Assembly (NCBI RefSeq): GCF_003347205.1
Contig: NZ_QQBJ01000013.1
Span: 62,001 to 126,000 of the forward strand
Direction: 5' to 3'
Origin: Mycolicibacterium moriokaense
GTDB taxonomy: Bacteria; Actinomycetota; Actinomycetes; Mycobacteriales; Mycobacteriaceae
Length of the DNA stretch: 64,000 nt
The notes below the pieces were generated by a model. It did no database searches. It was not told the origin of the DNA and was given only the letters and a program-made list of their open reading frames with translations. A program made the position numbers and the translations under genes. Numbering within the stretch: the stretch's first letter is position 1; every line of letters starts with the position of its first letter. Of this stretch, positions 48,587 to 57,289 are shown piece after piece.

Positions 48587-49723
48587 CGAATCCAGCTCCT
48601 GGACCACATCGGCGACGGCGCCGAGAAATCGCGCGCGCTCATCGGCACGCGGGGCCACGATCCGCAACGCGTTCGGGCTGACTCCGTGAGCGGCGCCGAG
48701 CACTCGTACACCGATGCCATGACGACCGAAGGTCTCGGCGACGTCGTCCGCACGTTCGCAGAAGGCGTACTGAAAGTGAACGTTGGTATTGCGTTGTAGG
48801 TGCAATCCGGGAATTGCCGATAGCACCGTCGCAAGCCAGCAGCTGTCGCGATGCATCCATGAGCGGGAGTGGGTAGCCCAATGGAAATCGCGTACCGCCG
48901 CGCATACGACGTGCACATCGACACCGGAAAGTCCCCAGTTCTCCTGCTGGCCGAACAGCCGCTTGAGCGGCTGGTGGTCGGCGCTCCAAGCAATGCCGGC
49001 GCGAGTGGCAGCAATGCCGTAGAACTTCGATGTCGACCGCAGCACAACGAGATTCGGTACGTCGCAACCAAGTGCGGACGATTTCAGCGGGTTGGGCGTG
49101 AAGTTGATGTACGACTCGTCCACGACCAGCGTGGCATCGGGATGAGCGTCTGCGGCTGCGACCAGATCCGCGGCGTCGAGCAATGTGCCGGTCGGGTTGT
49201 GCGGGTTGGAGATGATCACCACGCCTCCTGACCCCAGGGCCGCGTCGACGTGCTCGACGGTGGGAATCTGCTCCCCCGAGATGGTGAAACCGCGCCCGGG
49301 GAAGGCCTTGAGGTAGTCGGTATAGGCCGGCAGCGGTACCTGCACGTCGACGTGGTCGACTTCGCGACCCATGGCCCAGATGAACTCGCTGGCACCCCGC
49401 CCGGCGATCATCGCGCCGCCCTTCACACCCGTTGCCCAGCGGTAGAGGTCCACGATCCGCTCGGCGGCGTCATATGGGTGAAGCACCATATCGGCCGCCG
49501 GCAGGGAGTGAAGCGCGGCGACGGCCGCAGGAGCGGGACCGTAACGATTGACACACGTGCTCAAGTCCATGTCCACACCGCGGCGCGGATCGCCGCCCTG
49601 GGCACCGAAACCGTTATCGGAGCGCCGCGACGACAGTGCGGCGAGTTTCTCCGCTCGCTGACGCCGCATCTCTATCGCGCGGTAAGGCAAGGAATATCGT
49701 TGTGAGGCGGGAAAGTAAGGCAT
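48554..49723 (-). CDS. Fold-type I PLP aminotransferase, HisC/CobD-like
   Basis: 389 residues. PLP sites: NPHNPTG at 173-179, DESY at 202-205, and the Schiff-base lysine K233 in STSKFYG. The N-terminal 45 residues are basic and atypical (RQRAEKLAALSSRRSDNGFG). It resembles histidinol-phosphate aminotransferases and threonine-phosphate decarboxylases more than alanine aminotransferases, but no biosynthetic partners sit beside it, so the substrate is unknown. ATG at 49723 with GGAGG. It is inserted between the ABC permease and ctaA relative to the M. tuberculosis order and is followed in this window by a PhlG-like hydrolase and its TetR regulator. Confidence 0.83.
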   Translation of the reverse strand: MPYFPASQRYSLPYRAIEMRRQRAEKLAALSSRRSDNGFGAQGGDPRRGVDMDLSTCVNRYGPAPAAVAALHSLPAADMVLHPYDAAERIVDLYRWATGVKGGAMIAGRGASEFIWAMGREVDHVDVQVPLPAYTDYLKAFPGRGFTISGEQIPTVEHVDAALGSGGVVIISNPHNPTGTLLDAADLVAAADAHPDATLVVDESYINFTPNPLKSSALGCDVPNLVVLRSTSKFYGIAATRAGIAWSADHQPLKRLFGQQENWGLSGVDVHVVCAAVRDFHWATHSRSWMHRDSCWLATVLSAIPGLHLQRNTNVHFQYAFCERADDVAETFGRHGIGVRVLGAAHGVSPNALRIVAPRADERARFLGAVADVVQELDSSGEAEPAQSA

Positions 49724-49825
49724 GTTGTCCTCCGTCGACCGAGTCCCGATTCGAAACGAACCAAAAGTAGGTCGCGCCGCGGGGTGGACGTCAGCGTGGA
49801 CGACTACGTGAATGTGCGGCGGCAG

Positions 49826-50470
49826 CTACTCGGTTTTGTTAGCGGTACTAGGTTCGTGATTGCGCAATGGCTGCGCGAGATGCGGCAGCAGATACTCCAA
49901 CTGGCCGACTTCCTCGATGTTGTGCTTGACCCAGGCCCTCATTTGGTGGTCGGGAAAGAGCCGGCACACGATCCGATTCACCGGCGACAGCAGTGGCGTC
50001 CGCACTCCGAGGTCCAACACCGTCACGTAGTGCGCACCGTCCGCGCCTGCTGACCAGGTGTGCTCCAACTGGAAGACGGGCATGCCCGCCACCCGCCTGG
50101 CGAGCCGGATTCCGGTCTCGTCCAGTTTCTCGACCCGCGCGACCTCATCGACTTTGTACTCGGGCCGCCCGCCGAACGCCTCGACCATCCGGAACCGGGC
50201 ACCTTCCGCGGCCCCGCCCGTCGGTGCCTGGCGTGCCAACTCCCACTTGATGTGGTCGACGGGATGCCAGGCCAGATAGCGGTCGATGACCTGGTCGCCG
50301 TAGCGCATGGTGCCGCCCAGGTGCGTGAACCAATCGAGGAGCATCGCGGGTGTGACGCCGCGCAACGGTCGGTGATCGATCGTGACTCTTCGCCGGCGAT
50401 GCGGTGCCGTCGTGTACCGCACGGTGGCGGAGTCGACGGAGCGAAGCGGGTACAGGATCGGGCGACTCAT
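49826..50470 (-). CDS. PhlG-like hydrolase (DAPG hydrolase family), C-C bond hydrolase candidate
   Basis: 214 residues. The conserved block YGDQVIDRYLAWHPVDHIKWE (H69, H73) together with MVEAFGG (E97) and KHNIEEVG (H183, E187, HxxxE spacing) matches the zinc-binding pattern of 2,4-diacetylphloroglucinol hydrolase PhlG. Related domains have a Bet v1-like (START) fold. Product uncertain: could cleave an acylated phenol or only bind a hydrophobic ligand. Start: ATG at 50470 or 50473, both with GGAGGT upstream. Divergent from a TetR gene with two operator-like palindromes in between, so probably induced by its substrate. Confidence 0.6.
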   Translation of the reverse strand: MSRPILYPLRSVDSATVRYTTAPHRRRRVTIDHRPLRGVTPAMLLDWFTHLGGTMRYGDQVIDRYLAWHPVDHIKWELARQAPTGGAAEGARFRMVEAFGGRPEYKVDEVARVEKLDETGIRLARRVAGMPVFQLEHTWSAGADGAHYVTVLDLGVRTPLLSPVNRIVCRLFPDHQMRAWVKHNIEEVGQLEYLLPHLAQPLRNHEPSTANKTE

Positions 50471-50483
50471 CATCGGTACCTCC

Positions 50484-50503
50484 AAGATACGGTGGCGTTT
50501 CTT
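50484..50503. promoter_or_regulatory. Operator-like palindrome 1 (TetR site)
   Basis: AAGATAC-GGTGGC-GTTTCTT, an imperfect inverted repeat with 6-bp centre. The 8 left and 7 right bases are identical to those of the second copy at 50530-50549. Confidence 0.6.
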
Positions 50504-50529
50504 AAGTGCCGACGCTAGCCTGGCCCGAT

Positions 50530-50549
50530 AAGATACGCAAGTGTTTCTT
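50530..50549. promoter_or_regulatory. Operator-like palindrome 2 (TetR site)
   Basis: AAGATAC-GCAAGT-GTTTCTT. Same 20-bp layout as the copy at 50484-50503, start to start 46 bp, between the divergent PhlG-like and TetR genes. Confidence 0.6.
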
Positions 50550-50572
50550 CTGGTGTTGATGAAGAGGTGTGC

Positions 50573-51148
50573 ATGAAGCGGCGTCGGGGCGAGGAGTTGG
50601 ACGCGGCGATCCGATCCGCCGTGCTCGACCTGCTCGTCGAGCACGGTCCCTCCGGCGTGACGATGGAGGCGGTGGCAACCGCCGCGGGTACCAGCAAACC
50701 GGTGCTCTACCGGCGCTGGCCCGACCGCGCGAGCCTGCTGCGCGACACCCTGCTCCGCGTCGCTACCACGGCCATCCCGAGCGAGGACACCGGCAGCTAC
50801 CGGGGCGACATGCTGGCGATCCTGCGCGGGTGGGCGGCCCTGTTCACCGGCGCCAACGCCGACCTGCTGCGCGGTGCCATCGCCGCGGGTGCCCACGATC
50901 CGGAGTTGCGGGCGGCGTTCCAGAACGACGTCATCGGTTGGCGCAAAGGCGAAATGGCAGCGATGCTCGCGCGGGGCATCGCCCGCGGCGACGTCCGCGC
51001 CGACGTGCCGGTCGAGATCGCCCGTGAGCTCGGCCAGAGCGTGCTGTGGCACCGGCTGCTGATCACCGGAGACCCGATCACCGACGATCTGATCGTCGCG
51101 CTCGTCGACGAGGTGCTGGTGCCGTTCGTCGCGCCGCGCGATCGCTGA
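50573..51148 (+). CDS. TetR-family regulator of the PhlG-like gene
   Basis: 191 residues. N-terminal HTH: ELDAAIRSAVLDLLVEHGPSGVTMEAVATAAGTSKPVLYRRWPDRASLL, with the recognition helix SKPVLYRRW. The C-terminal ligand domain has GEMAAMLARGIARGDVRADVP. ATG at 50573 has GAGG five bases upstream; an upstream GTG at 50567 is possible. Divergent from the PhlG-like hydrolase, with two matching palindromes in the 102-bp gap, so a local repressor of the hydrolase and of itself is likely. In Pseudomonas, PhlG is likewise under TetR-type control (PhlF, PhlH). Confidence 0.85.
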   Translation: MKRRRGEELDAAIRSAVLDLLVEHGPSGVTMEAVATAAGTSKPVLYRRWPDRASLLRDTLLRVATTAIPSEDTGSYRGDMLAILRGWAALFTGANADLLRGAIAAGAHDPELRAAFQNDVIGWRKGEMAAMLARGIARGDVRADVPVEIARELGQSVLWHRLLITGDPITDDLIVALVDEVLVPFVAPRDR

Positions 51149-51181
51149 ACCGCCCTACTACGAGCTGTAGTTTCGATCCTC

Positions 51182-51187
51182 TACGAT
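51182..51187 (+). promoter_or_regulatory. -10 box of ctaA
   Basis: TACGAT with 6 nt to the GTG at 51194; leaderless arrangement. Confidence 0.5.
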
Positions 51188-51193
51188 CGGCCC

Positions 51194-52150
51194 GTGGCCG
51201 TCGGACGGTTTCTGATGCGCTTGGTGGACGTGCTGCCGCTGCCGAGCCTGCGCGTGCAGCGCCTGATTGCGGCCGCCGTCATCCTCACCCAGGGCGGCAT
51301 CGCGGTCACCGGCGCCATCGTCCGGGTCACCGCGTCCGGCCTGGGCTGCCCGACGTGGCCGCAGTGCTTTCCCGGCAGTTTCACCCCGGTGCCCCACACC
51401 GAAGTGCCCGGAATTCACCAGGCCGTCGAATTCGGCAACCGGCTGATCACGTTCCTGGTGGTGTTGACCGCCGCGCTGGCGGTGCTCGCCGTCACCCGCG
51501 CCCGGCGCAGGCGCGAAGTCCTGGTCTACGCGTGGCTGATGCCCGCATCGACGGTGATGCAGGCGGTCATCGGCGGCATCACCGTGCTGACCGGTCTGCT
51601 GTGGTGGACGGTCGCGATTCACCTGCTGGTTTCGATGGCGATGGTGTGGCTCGCCGTGCAGCTGTACGTCAAGATCGGCGAACCCGACGACGGCATACCG
51701 ACGCCGCGGGTACCGAAACCCTTGCGACAGTTGACGATTGTCACCGGCTTCGTATTGGCGGCCCAGCTGGTCTCGGGGACCCTGGTGACCGCGGCCGGGC
51801 CGCACGCGGGCGACAAGAGCATCCAGTCGCCGGTGCCGCGACTGCAGATCGAGATCGTCACACTGGTTCAGGTTCATGCGATGGTGCTGATGCTCTATCT
51901 GGTGTTGCTGCTGGGCCTGGGCTTCGCGCTGCGCAAGATCCGCGCTGATCGGCGTGTCATCAAGCGGCTGGTGGTGCTGCTGCTTCTGGTCGCGGCGCAG
52001 GCCCTGATCGGCCGCGTCCAGTACGCGATCGGCGTGCCCGCGGCGCTGGTGGCGCTGCACGTGGCGGGCGCGGCGGCGTGCACTGCCGCGACGTCGGCGC
52101 TATGGGCGTCGATGCGAGAACGGGCCGAGCCCGAGTCGGTCCAGCGCTGA
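51194..52150 (+). CDS. ctaA: Haem A synthase (Cox15/CtaA)
   Basis: 318 residues, eight predicted transmembrane helices in two four-helix bundles. Conserved histidines that ligate haem lie in IHQAVEFGNR, AIHLLVSM, VQVHAMVL and LHVAGAA. A pair of cysteines, GLGCPTWPQCFPG, is in the first loop. Converts haem O to haem A for the aa3 oxidase, with CtaB upstream in the pathway. GTG start at 51194 with TACGAT -10 box. Its last 51 bp overlap the ATP-grasp gene on the opposite strand. Counterpart of Rv1456c (sometimes mislabelled as an antibiotic transporter). Confidence 0.93.
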   Translation: MAVGRFLMRLVDVLPLPSLRVQRLIAAAVILTQGGIAVTGAIVRVTASGLGCPTWPQCFPGSFTPVPHTEVPGIHQAVEFGNRLITFLVVLTAALAVLAVTRARRRREVLVYAWLMPASTVMQAVIGGITVLTGLLWWTVAIHLLVSMAMVWLAVQLYVKIGEPDDGIPTPRVPKPLRQLTIVTGFVLAAQLVSGTLVTAAGPHAGDKSIQSPVPRLQIEIVTLVQVHAMVLMLYLVLLLGLGFALRKIRADRRVIKRLVVLLLLVAAQALIGRVQYAIGVPAALVALHVAGAAACTAATSALWASMRERAEPESVQR

Positions 52151-53038
52151 CTGCACTGCCAGCGCGAACTTGCGCTGCTGGCGGTCGCGGGTGGCGCGAT
52201 CGAGTTGGCGCCAGCCAAGCGACGGCTCGACCAGTTCCAATTCGAGCAGCAGCGGGTTGTCCGGGCCGCCGATCACGTCGACGCGGGCATACAGCAGATC
52301 GGCGGCGCTGATGTCGAGGTGCGCGGCGGCGGCGGCCAGGGCGGCGTGGCCGACATCCCACAGTTCGAAGTCCGGGTCGGCGGGCGTCAGCGTCTCCTCG
52401 GCATAGGTGCCGGACGGATCGAACACCGGTCGCTGACCCGCCGGCGGCAGCATCGGGCCCTTGGTGAACGCGTGCGACTGCTCCCCGCCGAGGAACACCA
52501 GCGCCGTCTCGCCCCTCTCGACCCGGGAATCGTAGGGCTGGACCAGCACGACGTTGCCCGCCTCGTGCAGCGCGGCGGCATGCTCGCGAGCCGCGTGAGC
52601 GTCGGTGAAGCGTTGGGCCCCAACCGATCCGGCACCGATCGCCGGCTTGACCACGACCTCGCCCCTGGGTACCCGGACCCGCTCCCCCGGAGCGTAGAAG
52701 TCACTGCGCAGCGTCGGCACGCCCGCATCGACGAGGTCCGCGAGGTAGCGCTTGTCGGTGTTCCACCCGACCACCTCCGGCGGGTTCAGCAGATTGGCGA
52801 CCCGGGTACTCCACGACAGGAATTCGTCCAGGCGGTCGATGTAGTCCCAGGCCGCTCGCAGGATCACCAGGTCTGCACGCAAGGTCTCCGGGTCGTCCCA
52901 GGACAACCAGCGGGCGTGCAGGCCGCGCTGTCGCAGCGCGGCGACGAGCTCGGCGTCGTCGCCGTCGCCCTCCGGTAGCGCGGGGCAACCGGCGAGCACG
53001 ATCCGGGGATGACGGATGTCGGGGCGAGCGAGTTTCAT
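52100..53038 (-). CDS. ATP-grasp domain protein of unknown substrate
   Basis: 312 residues. PreATP-grasp domain (PRIVLAGCPALPEGDGDDAELVAAL), then an ATP-grasp fold: GEVVVKPAIGAGSVGAQRF (nucleotide-binding loop), a catalytic strand near VVLVQPYDSRVERGETALVFLGG, and a C-terminal metal site in LLYARVDVIGG ... LLELELVEPSLGW. Probably ligates a carboxylate to an amine, but the substrate is not obvious. ATG at 53038 with a TATCAT -10 box 9 nt upstream; divergent from qor over only 21 bp. Rv1455 sits at this place in M. tuberculosis. Confidence 0.82.
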   Translation of the reverse strand: MKLARPDIRHPRIVLAGCPALPEGDGDDAELVAALRQRGLHARWLSWDDPETLRADLVILRAAWDYIDRLDEFLSWSTRVANLLNPPEVVGWNTDKRYLADLVDAGVPTLRSDFYAPGERVRVPRGEVVVKPAIGAGSVGAQRFTDAHAAREHAAALHEAGNVVLVQPYDSRVERGETALVFLGGEQSHAFTKGPMLPPAGQRPVFDPSGTYAEETLTPADPDFELWDVGHAALAAAAAHLDISAADLLYARVDVIGGPDNPLLLELELVEPSLGWRQLDRATRDRQQRKFALAVQSALDRLGLGPFSHRRP

Positions 53039-53047
53039 GACTTAGGG

Positions 53048-53053
53048 ATGATA
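53048..53053 (-). promoter_or_regulatory. -10 box of the ATP-grasp gene
   Basis: TATCAT on the minus strand, 9 nt before the ATG at 53038. On the plus strand the same bases give a weaker GATGAT (53047-53052), 7 nt before the qor ATG at 53060. Confidence 0.45.
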
Positions 53054-53059
53054 GACACC

Positions 53060-54031
53060 ATGCAAGCCATTGAAGTCACCGAAACCGGCGGACCCGAAGT
53101 CCTGCGCTACGTCGACAAGCCCACCCCCTCCCCCGGACCAGGTGAGGTGCTGATCAAGGCCGAGGCCATCGGCATCAACTTCATCGACACCTACTTCCGG
53201 TCGGGGCTCTACAAGCGCGAACTTCCCTTCGTCCTCGGCCTCGAGGTGTGCGGGACCGTCGAGGCCGTCGGCGTCGACGTGGCCGCCCTCGGGGTCGGCA
53301 ATCGGGTGGTCACCGCACAGGCGAACGGCTCCTACGCCGAATACTGCACGGCGCCAGCCGATTTCTGCGCATATGTGCCCGAGGGCGTGAGCCCGGACGT
53401 GGCGGCGGCATCGCTGCTGAAAGGCATGACGGCGCACTATCTGCTCAAGTCGGTGTACCCGGTGCAGCAGGGCGACAACGTGCTCGTGCACGCCGGCGCC
53501 GGCGGCGTCGGGCTGATCCTCACCCAGTGGGCCACCAGTCAGGCGGTCCGGGTGATCAGCACCGTGTCCACGCCGGAGAAGGCCGAACTGTCGCGGCAGG
53601 CCGGCGCCGTCGAGGTGCTCGACTACCCGGAGGATCCGGCCGACTTCGGAGCCAGGATCAAGGAGATGACCGACGGCGGCGTCGCGGCGGTGTACGACGG
53701 CGTCGGCGCCGCGACGTTCGACGCCAGCCTGGCCAGTCTGGCCATCCGCGGGACGTTGGCCCTGTTCGGCGCGTCCAGTGGGCCGGTGCCTGCCTTCGAC
53801 CCGCAGCGACTCAACGCGGCGGGTTCGGTGTTCCTGACCCGGCCCACGCTGGCCCACTACACCCGCACTGCCGACGAGTTCTCCTGGCGGGCAGGAGAAT
53901 TGCTCGACGCCATCGCATCGGAAACCATCAACGTGACGGTCAGCGAGCGCTATCGCCTCGAGGATGCCGACAGGGCGCACCGAGACCTGGAGGGTCGCAA
54001 GACCGTCGGCTCGGTGGTGCTGGTGCCGTAG
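53060..54031 (+). CDS. qor: Quinone oxidoreductase
   Basis: 323 residues, medium-chain reductase/quinone reductase without zinc ligands. N-terminal catalytic domain (GINFIDTYFRSGLYKRELPFVLGLEVCGTVEAVG) and NADPH domain with HAGAGGVGLILTQWA (about 145-159). Single-electron or two-electron reduction of quinones with NADPH. The ATG at 53060 matches the start of Rv1454c; an ATG at 53048 would add four residues. Ends 3 bp before the convergent ctaB. Confidence 0.92.
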   Translation: MQAIEVTETGGPEVLRYVDKPTPSPGPGEVLIKAEAIGINFIDTYFRSGLYKRELPFVLGLEVCGTVEAVGVDVAALGVGNRVVTAQANGSYAEYCTAPADFCAYVPEGVSPDVAAASLLKGMTAHYLLKSVYPVQQGDNVLVHAGAGGVGLILTQWATSQAVRVISTVSTPEKAELSRQAGAVEVLDYPEDPADFGARIKEMTDGGVAAVYDGVGAATFDASLASLAIRGTLALFGASSGPVPAFDPQRLNAAGSVFLTRPTLAHYTRTADEFSWRAGELLDAIASETINVTVSERYRLEDADRAHRDLEGRKTVGSVVLVP

Positions 54032-54034
54032 CGG

Positions 54035-54964
54035 CTACCGGCTCAGCAGCGTCGGTAGATCGAGCGCCGAGTCGACGGCCAACGCACAGAACACGATGGC
54101 CAGATAGTTGTTCGACTGCAGGAACAGGCGCAGCGGCTTGACCGGCTCGCCACGGCGCACCCCGGCGTACAACTGGTGGGCCATCGCCAGGAACCAGGTG
54201 CCCGCCACCAGCGCCACCGACAGGTACAGCCAGCCCGTGGCCAGCGCCAGCGCCAGCGTGGCGGCGACGGTCAGCCAGGTGTAGACGAGGATGTGCTTGG
54301 TGACCCGCTGCTCGGTGGCGACCGCGGGCAGCATCGGCACGCCCGCCGCCTTGTAGTCGTCCTTGTAGCGCATCGCCAGGGCCCAGGTGTGCGGCGGCGT
54401 CCAGAAGAAGATGATCGCGAACATCACCAGCGCGGGCCACGCGATGGTGCCGGTGACCGCCGACCAGCCAATCATCACCGGCATGCAGCCCGCTGCACCA
54501 CCCCAGACGATGTTCTGCGAGGTGCGACGCTTCAACAGCAGGGTGTAGACGAGCACATAGAACGCGATGGTCGCGCCGGCCAGGTGCGCCGAGAGCATGT
54601 TGGTGGTCCACCACAGCCAGAAAAACGACCCGACCGCCAGCGCCAGACCGAAGATCAGCGCGTGGCTGCGCGGCACACTGTCGCGTGCCAGCGGGCGGCG
54701 CTCGGTGCGCTTCATCATCTTGTCGATGTCGGCGTCGGCGACGCAGTTCAGCGTGTTGGCACCCGCAGCCGCCAGCAGGCCGCCGATCAGGGTGTTGGCG
54801 ATCAGCAGCGGATTCACCGTGCCGCGGTCCGCCAGCAGCATCGCGGGAATCGTCGTGACCAGCAGCAGCTCGATCACCCGGGGCTTGGTCAGCGCCAGGT
54901 AGCCCAGGAGCGTTGCGCGTGTTCGACTCACCTCGCGGTCGAGGTGGCGTTCGCGAATATCCAC
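54035..54964 (-). CDS. ctaB: Protohaem IX farnesyltransferase (CtaB/CyoE)
   Basis: 309 residues, nine membrane helices of the UbiA prenyltransferase superfamily. The first Asp-rich motif is [22 protein letters not shown] (about 93-114), and the second is near [17 protein letters not shown] (about 210-226). Makes haem O from haem B; CtaA then makes haem A. GTG start at 54964. No PE_PGRS gene separates it from tkt, unlike M. tuberculosis. The 215-bp region to tkt contains divergent promoters and no other gene. Confidence 0.95.
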   Translation of the reverse strand: MDIRERHLDREVSRTRATLLGYLALTKPRVIELLLVTTIPAMLLADRGTVNPLLIANTLIGGLLAAAGANTLNCVADADIDKMMKRTERRPLARDSVPRSHALIFGLALAVGSFFWLWWTTNMLSAHLAGATIAFYVLVYTLLLKRRTSQNIVWGGAAGCMPVMIGWSAVTGTIAWPALVMFAIIFFWTPPHTWALAMRYKDDYKAAGVPMLPAVATEQRVTKHILVYTWLTVAATLALALATGWLYLSVALVAGTWFLAMAHQLYAGVRRGEPVKPLRLFLQSNNYLAIVFCALAVDSALDLPTLLSR

Positions 54965-55179
54965 GCAGATAACTCCATCGACGGGCGCAGAACCGGGTTT
55001 CTACTACACACGATGGTAGACCGCGGGGGTGCCCGGAACCTAGCTGGGTCGAGTGGGCGATCGGATGGATGAATGAACGGCTAATGATCGCTTATAGATA
55101 GGCATGCAGCCTGCAACGGTTGCGGACGCCGCACTAGGGTATGTGGAGGACCAGGATTGCCGATTCGAGGAGTCAACTG
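54965..55179. other. Divergent ctaB/tkt intergenic region
   Basis: No open frame of note. A TAGGGT -10 candidate for tkt occupies 55135-55140, giving a leader of about 35 nt before the GTG at 55180. A 5-bp inverted repeat TCTAC...GTAGA lies around 55000-55020. This is the longest gene-free stretch in the window. Confidence 0.4.
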
Positions 55180-57270
55180 GTGACAACAATCGAAGAAATC
55201 TCGACCCTTACGCGCCCCAACCATCCCGACGACTGGACCGACCTGGATTCGGAATCGGTCGACACCGTCCGGGTACTGGCGGCGGATGCGGTGCAGAAGG
55301 TCGGCAACGGTCACCCGGGGACGGCGATGAGCCTGGCTCCACTGGCCTACACGCTGTTCCAGCGCCAGATGCGCCACGATCCCAGCGACGTGCACTGGCT
55401 GGGCCGCGACCGCTTCGTGCTGTCCTGCGGGCATTCCAGCCTGACCCTCTACATCCAGCTGTACCTGGGCGGCTTCGGCCTCGAGTTGTCCGACATCGAG
55501 GCGCTGCGGACCTGGAAGAGCAAGACCCCCGGCCACCCGGAGTTCCGCCACACGAAGGGCGTGGAGATCACCACCGGGCCGCTCGGCCAGGGCCTGGCGT
55601 CGGCAGTCGGGATGGCGATGGCGTCGCGGTACGAGCGCGGCCTTTTCGACCCGGACACGCCGTGGGGTGAGAGCCCGTTCGACCACTACATCTATGTGAT
55701 CGCCTCCGACGGCGACATGGAAGAGGGCGTCACCAGTGAGGCGTCGTCGCTGGCGGGCACCCAGCAACTCGGCAACCTGATCGTGTTCTACGACCACAAC
55801 AAGATCTCGATCGAACACGACACCAACATCGCGCTGTCCGAGGACGTGCCCGCGCGCTACCGCGCCTACGGATGGCACGTCCAAGAGGTCGAGGGCGGCG
55901 AGAACGTCACCGGAATAGAGGAAGCCATCGAGGCCGCACGCCAGGTGACCGACAAGCCGTCGTTCATCTCGGTTCGGACCATCATCGGCTATCCGGCCCC
56001 GACCAAGATGAACACCGGCGGCGTGCACGGCTCGGCGCTCGGCGACGAAGAGGTGGCCGCCACGAAACGGGTCCTGGGCTTCGACCCGGACAAGAAGTTC
56101 GAGGTGCGCGACGAGGTCATCGAGCACACCCGCAAGCTGCTCGCCCGCGGCAAGGAAGCCCACGAGAAGTGGCAGCCACAGTTCGATGCCTGGGCCGAAC
56201 GCGAACCCGAGCGCAAGAAGCTGCTCGACCGGCTGCTCGCCCAGGAGTTGCCCGACGGCTGGGACGCCGACATGACGCACTGGGAGCCCGGCTCCAAGCC
56301 GTTGGCCACCCGCGCCGCATTCGGCCAGGTGCTCAACGACGTGGCGCCGAAGTTGCCCGAACTGTGGGGCGGCTCAGCCGATCTGGCGGGGAGCAACAAC
56401 ACCACGATCAAGGGCGTGAAGTCGTTCGGGCCGCCGTCGATCTCGACCGAGGACTTCTCCGCCGACTGGTACGGACGCGTGCTGCACTTCGGCATCCGCG
56501 AGCACGCCATGGGATCGATCCTGTCCGGCATCGTCCTGCACGGGCCCACCCGCGCGTTCGGCGGCACGTTCCTGCAGTTCTCCGACTACATGCGGCCGGC
56601 GGTGCGGTTGGCGTCGCTGATGGACATCGACGCCATCTACATCTGGACCCACGACTCCATCGGCCTCGGCGAGGACGGCCCGACGCACCAACCGATCGAG
56701 CATCTGGCGGCGCTGCGGGCCATTCCAAACCTGTCGGTGGTCCGTCCCGGCGACCCGAACGAGACCGCTTACGCGTGGCGCAGCATCGTGGCTCGCGGAA
56801 ACGGCAGCGGCCCGGTCGGATTCATCCTGACCCGCCAGGGCATCCCGGTGCTCGAGGGCACCGACGCCGACGGCGTCGCGAAGGGCGGCTACGTGCTCGG
56901 CGGCATCCCGGACGACCTGCCCGACGTCGTGTTGATCGCGACGGGCTCCGAGCTGCAGTTGGCGGTCGAGGCGCAGAAGCTGTTGGCCGACAAGGACATC
57001 ACCGCCACGGTGGTGTCCATGCCGTGCGTCGAATGGTTCGAGTCGCAGCCCGCGGAGTACCGCGACAAGGTGCTGCCCCCCGCGGTGTCGGCCAGGGTGG
57101 CCGTCGAGGCCGCCGTCGCCCAGAGCTGGTACAAGCTGGTCGGCGACACCGGCGAGATCGTTTCGATCGAGCACTACGGGGAATCCGCCGACGACAAGAC
57201 GCTGTTCCGCGAATTCGGGTTCACCCCGGAAGCCGTTGTGGCGGCGGCGGAACGATCACTGGACAACTGA
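55180..57270 (+). CDS. tkt: Transketolase
   Basis: 696 residues. TPP and Mg2+ binding through GDGDMEEG-like ASDGDMEEG (around 163-171) with N-containing DHNKIS. Catalytic Glu in FGIREHAMG, and substrate His in [10 protein letters not shown] and in [11 protein letters not shown]. Transfers two-carbon units in the non-oxidative pentose phosphate pathway. GTG at 55180 with GAGGAG at 55167-55172; the upstream ATG at 55141 adjoins the likely -10 box TAGGGT and is not used. First gene of tkt-tal-zwf-opcA-pgl. Rv1449c is the counterpart. Confidence 0.97.
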   Translation: MTTIEEISTLTRPNHPDDWTDLDSESVDTVRVLAADAVQKVGNGHPGTAMSLAPLAYTLFQRQMRHDPSDVHWLGRDRFVLSCGHSSLTLYIQLYLGGFGLELSDIEALRTWKSKTPGHPEFRHTKGVEITTGPLGQGLASAVGMAMASRYERGLFDPDTPWGESPFDHYIYVIASDGDMEEGVTSEASSLAGTQQLGNLIVFYDHNKISIEHDTNIALSEDVPARYRAYGWHVQEVEGGENVTGIEEAIEAARQVTDKPSFISVRTIIGYPAPTKMNTGGVHGSALGDEEVAATKRVLGFDPDKKFEVRDEVIEHTRKLLARGKEAHEKWQPQFDAWAEREPERKKLLDRLLAQELPDGWDADMTHWEPGSKPLATRAAFGQVLNDVAPKLPELWGGSADLAGSNNTTIKGVKSFGPPSISTEDFSADWYGRVLHFGIREHAMGSILSGIVLHGPTRAFGGTFLQFSDYMRPAVRLASLMDIDAIYIWTHDSIGLGEDGPTHQPIEHLAALRAIPNLSVVRPGDPNETAYAWRSIVARGNGSGPVGFILTRQGIPVLEGTDADGVAKGGYVLGGIPDDLPDVVLIATGSELQLAVEAQKLLADKDITATVVSMPCVEWFESQPAEYRDKVLPPAVSARVAVEAAVAQSWYKLVGDTGEIVSIEHYGESADDKTLFREFGFTPEAVVAAAERSLDN

Positions 57271-57289
57271 TAAGAGAGAAGGACCAAAC

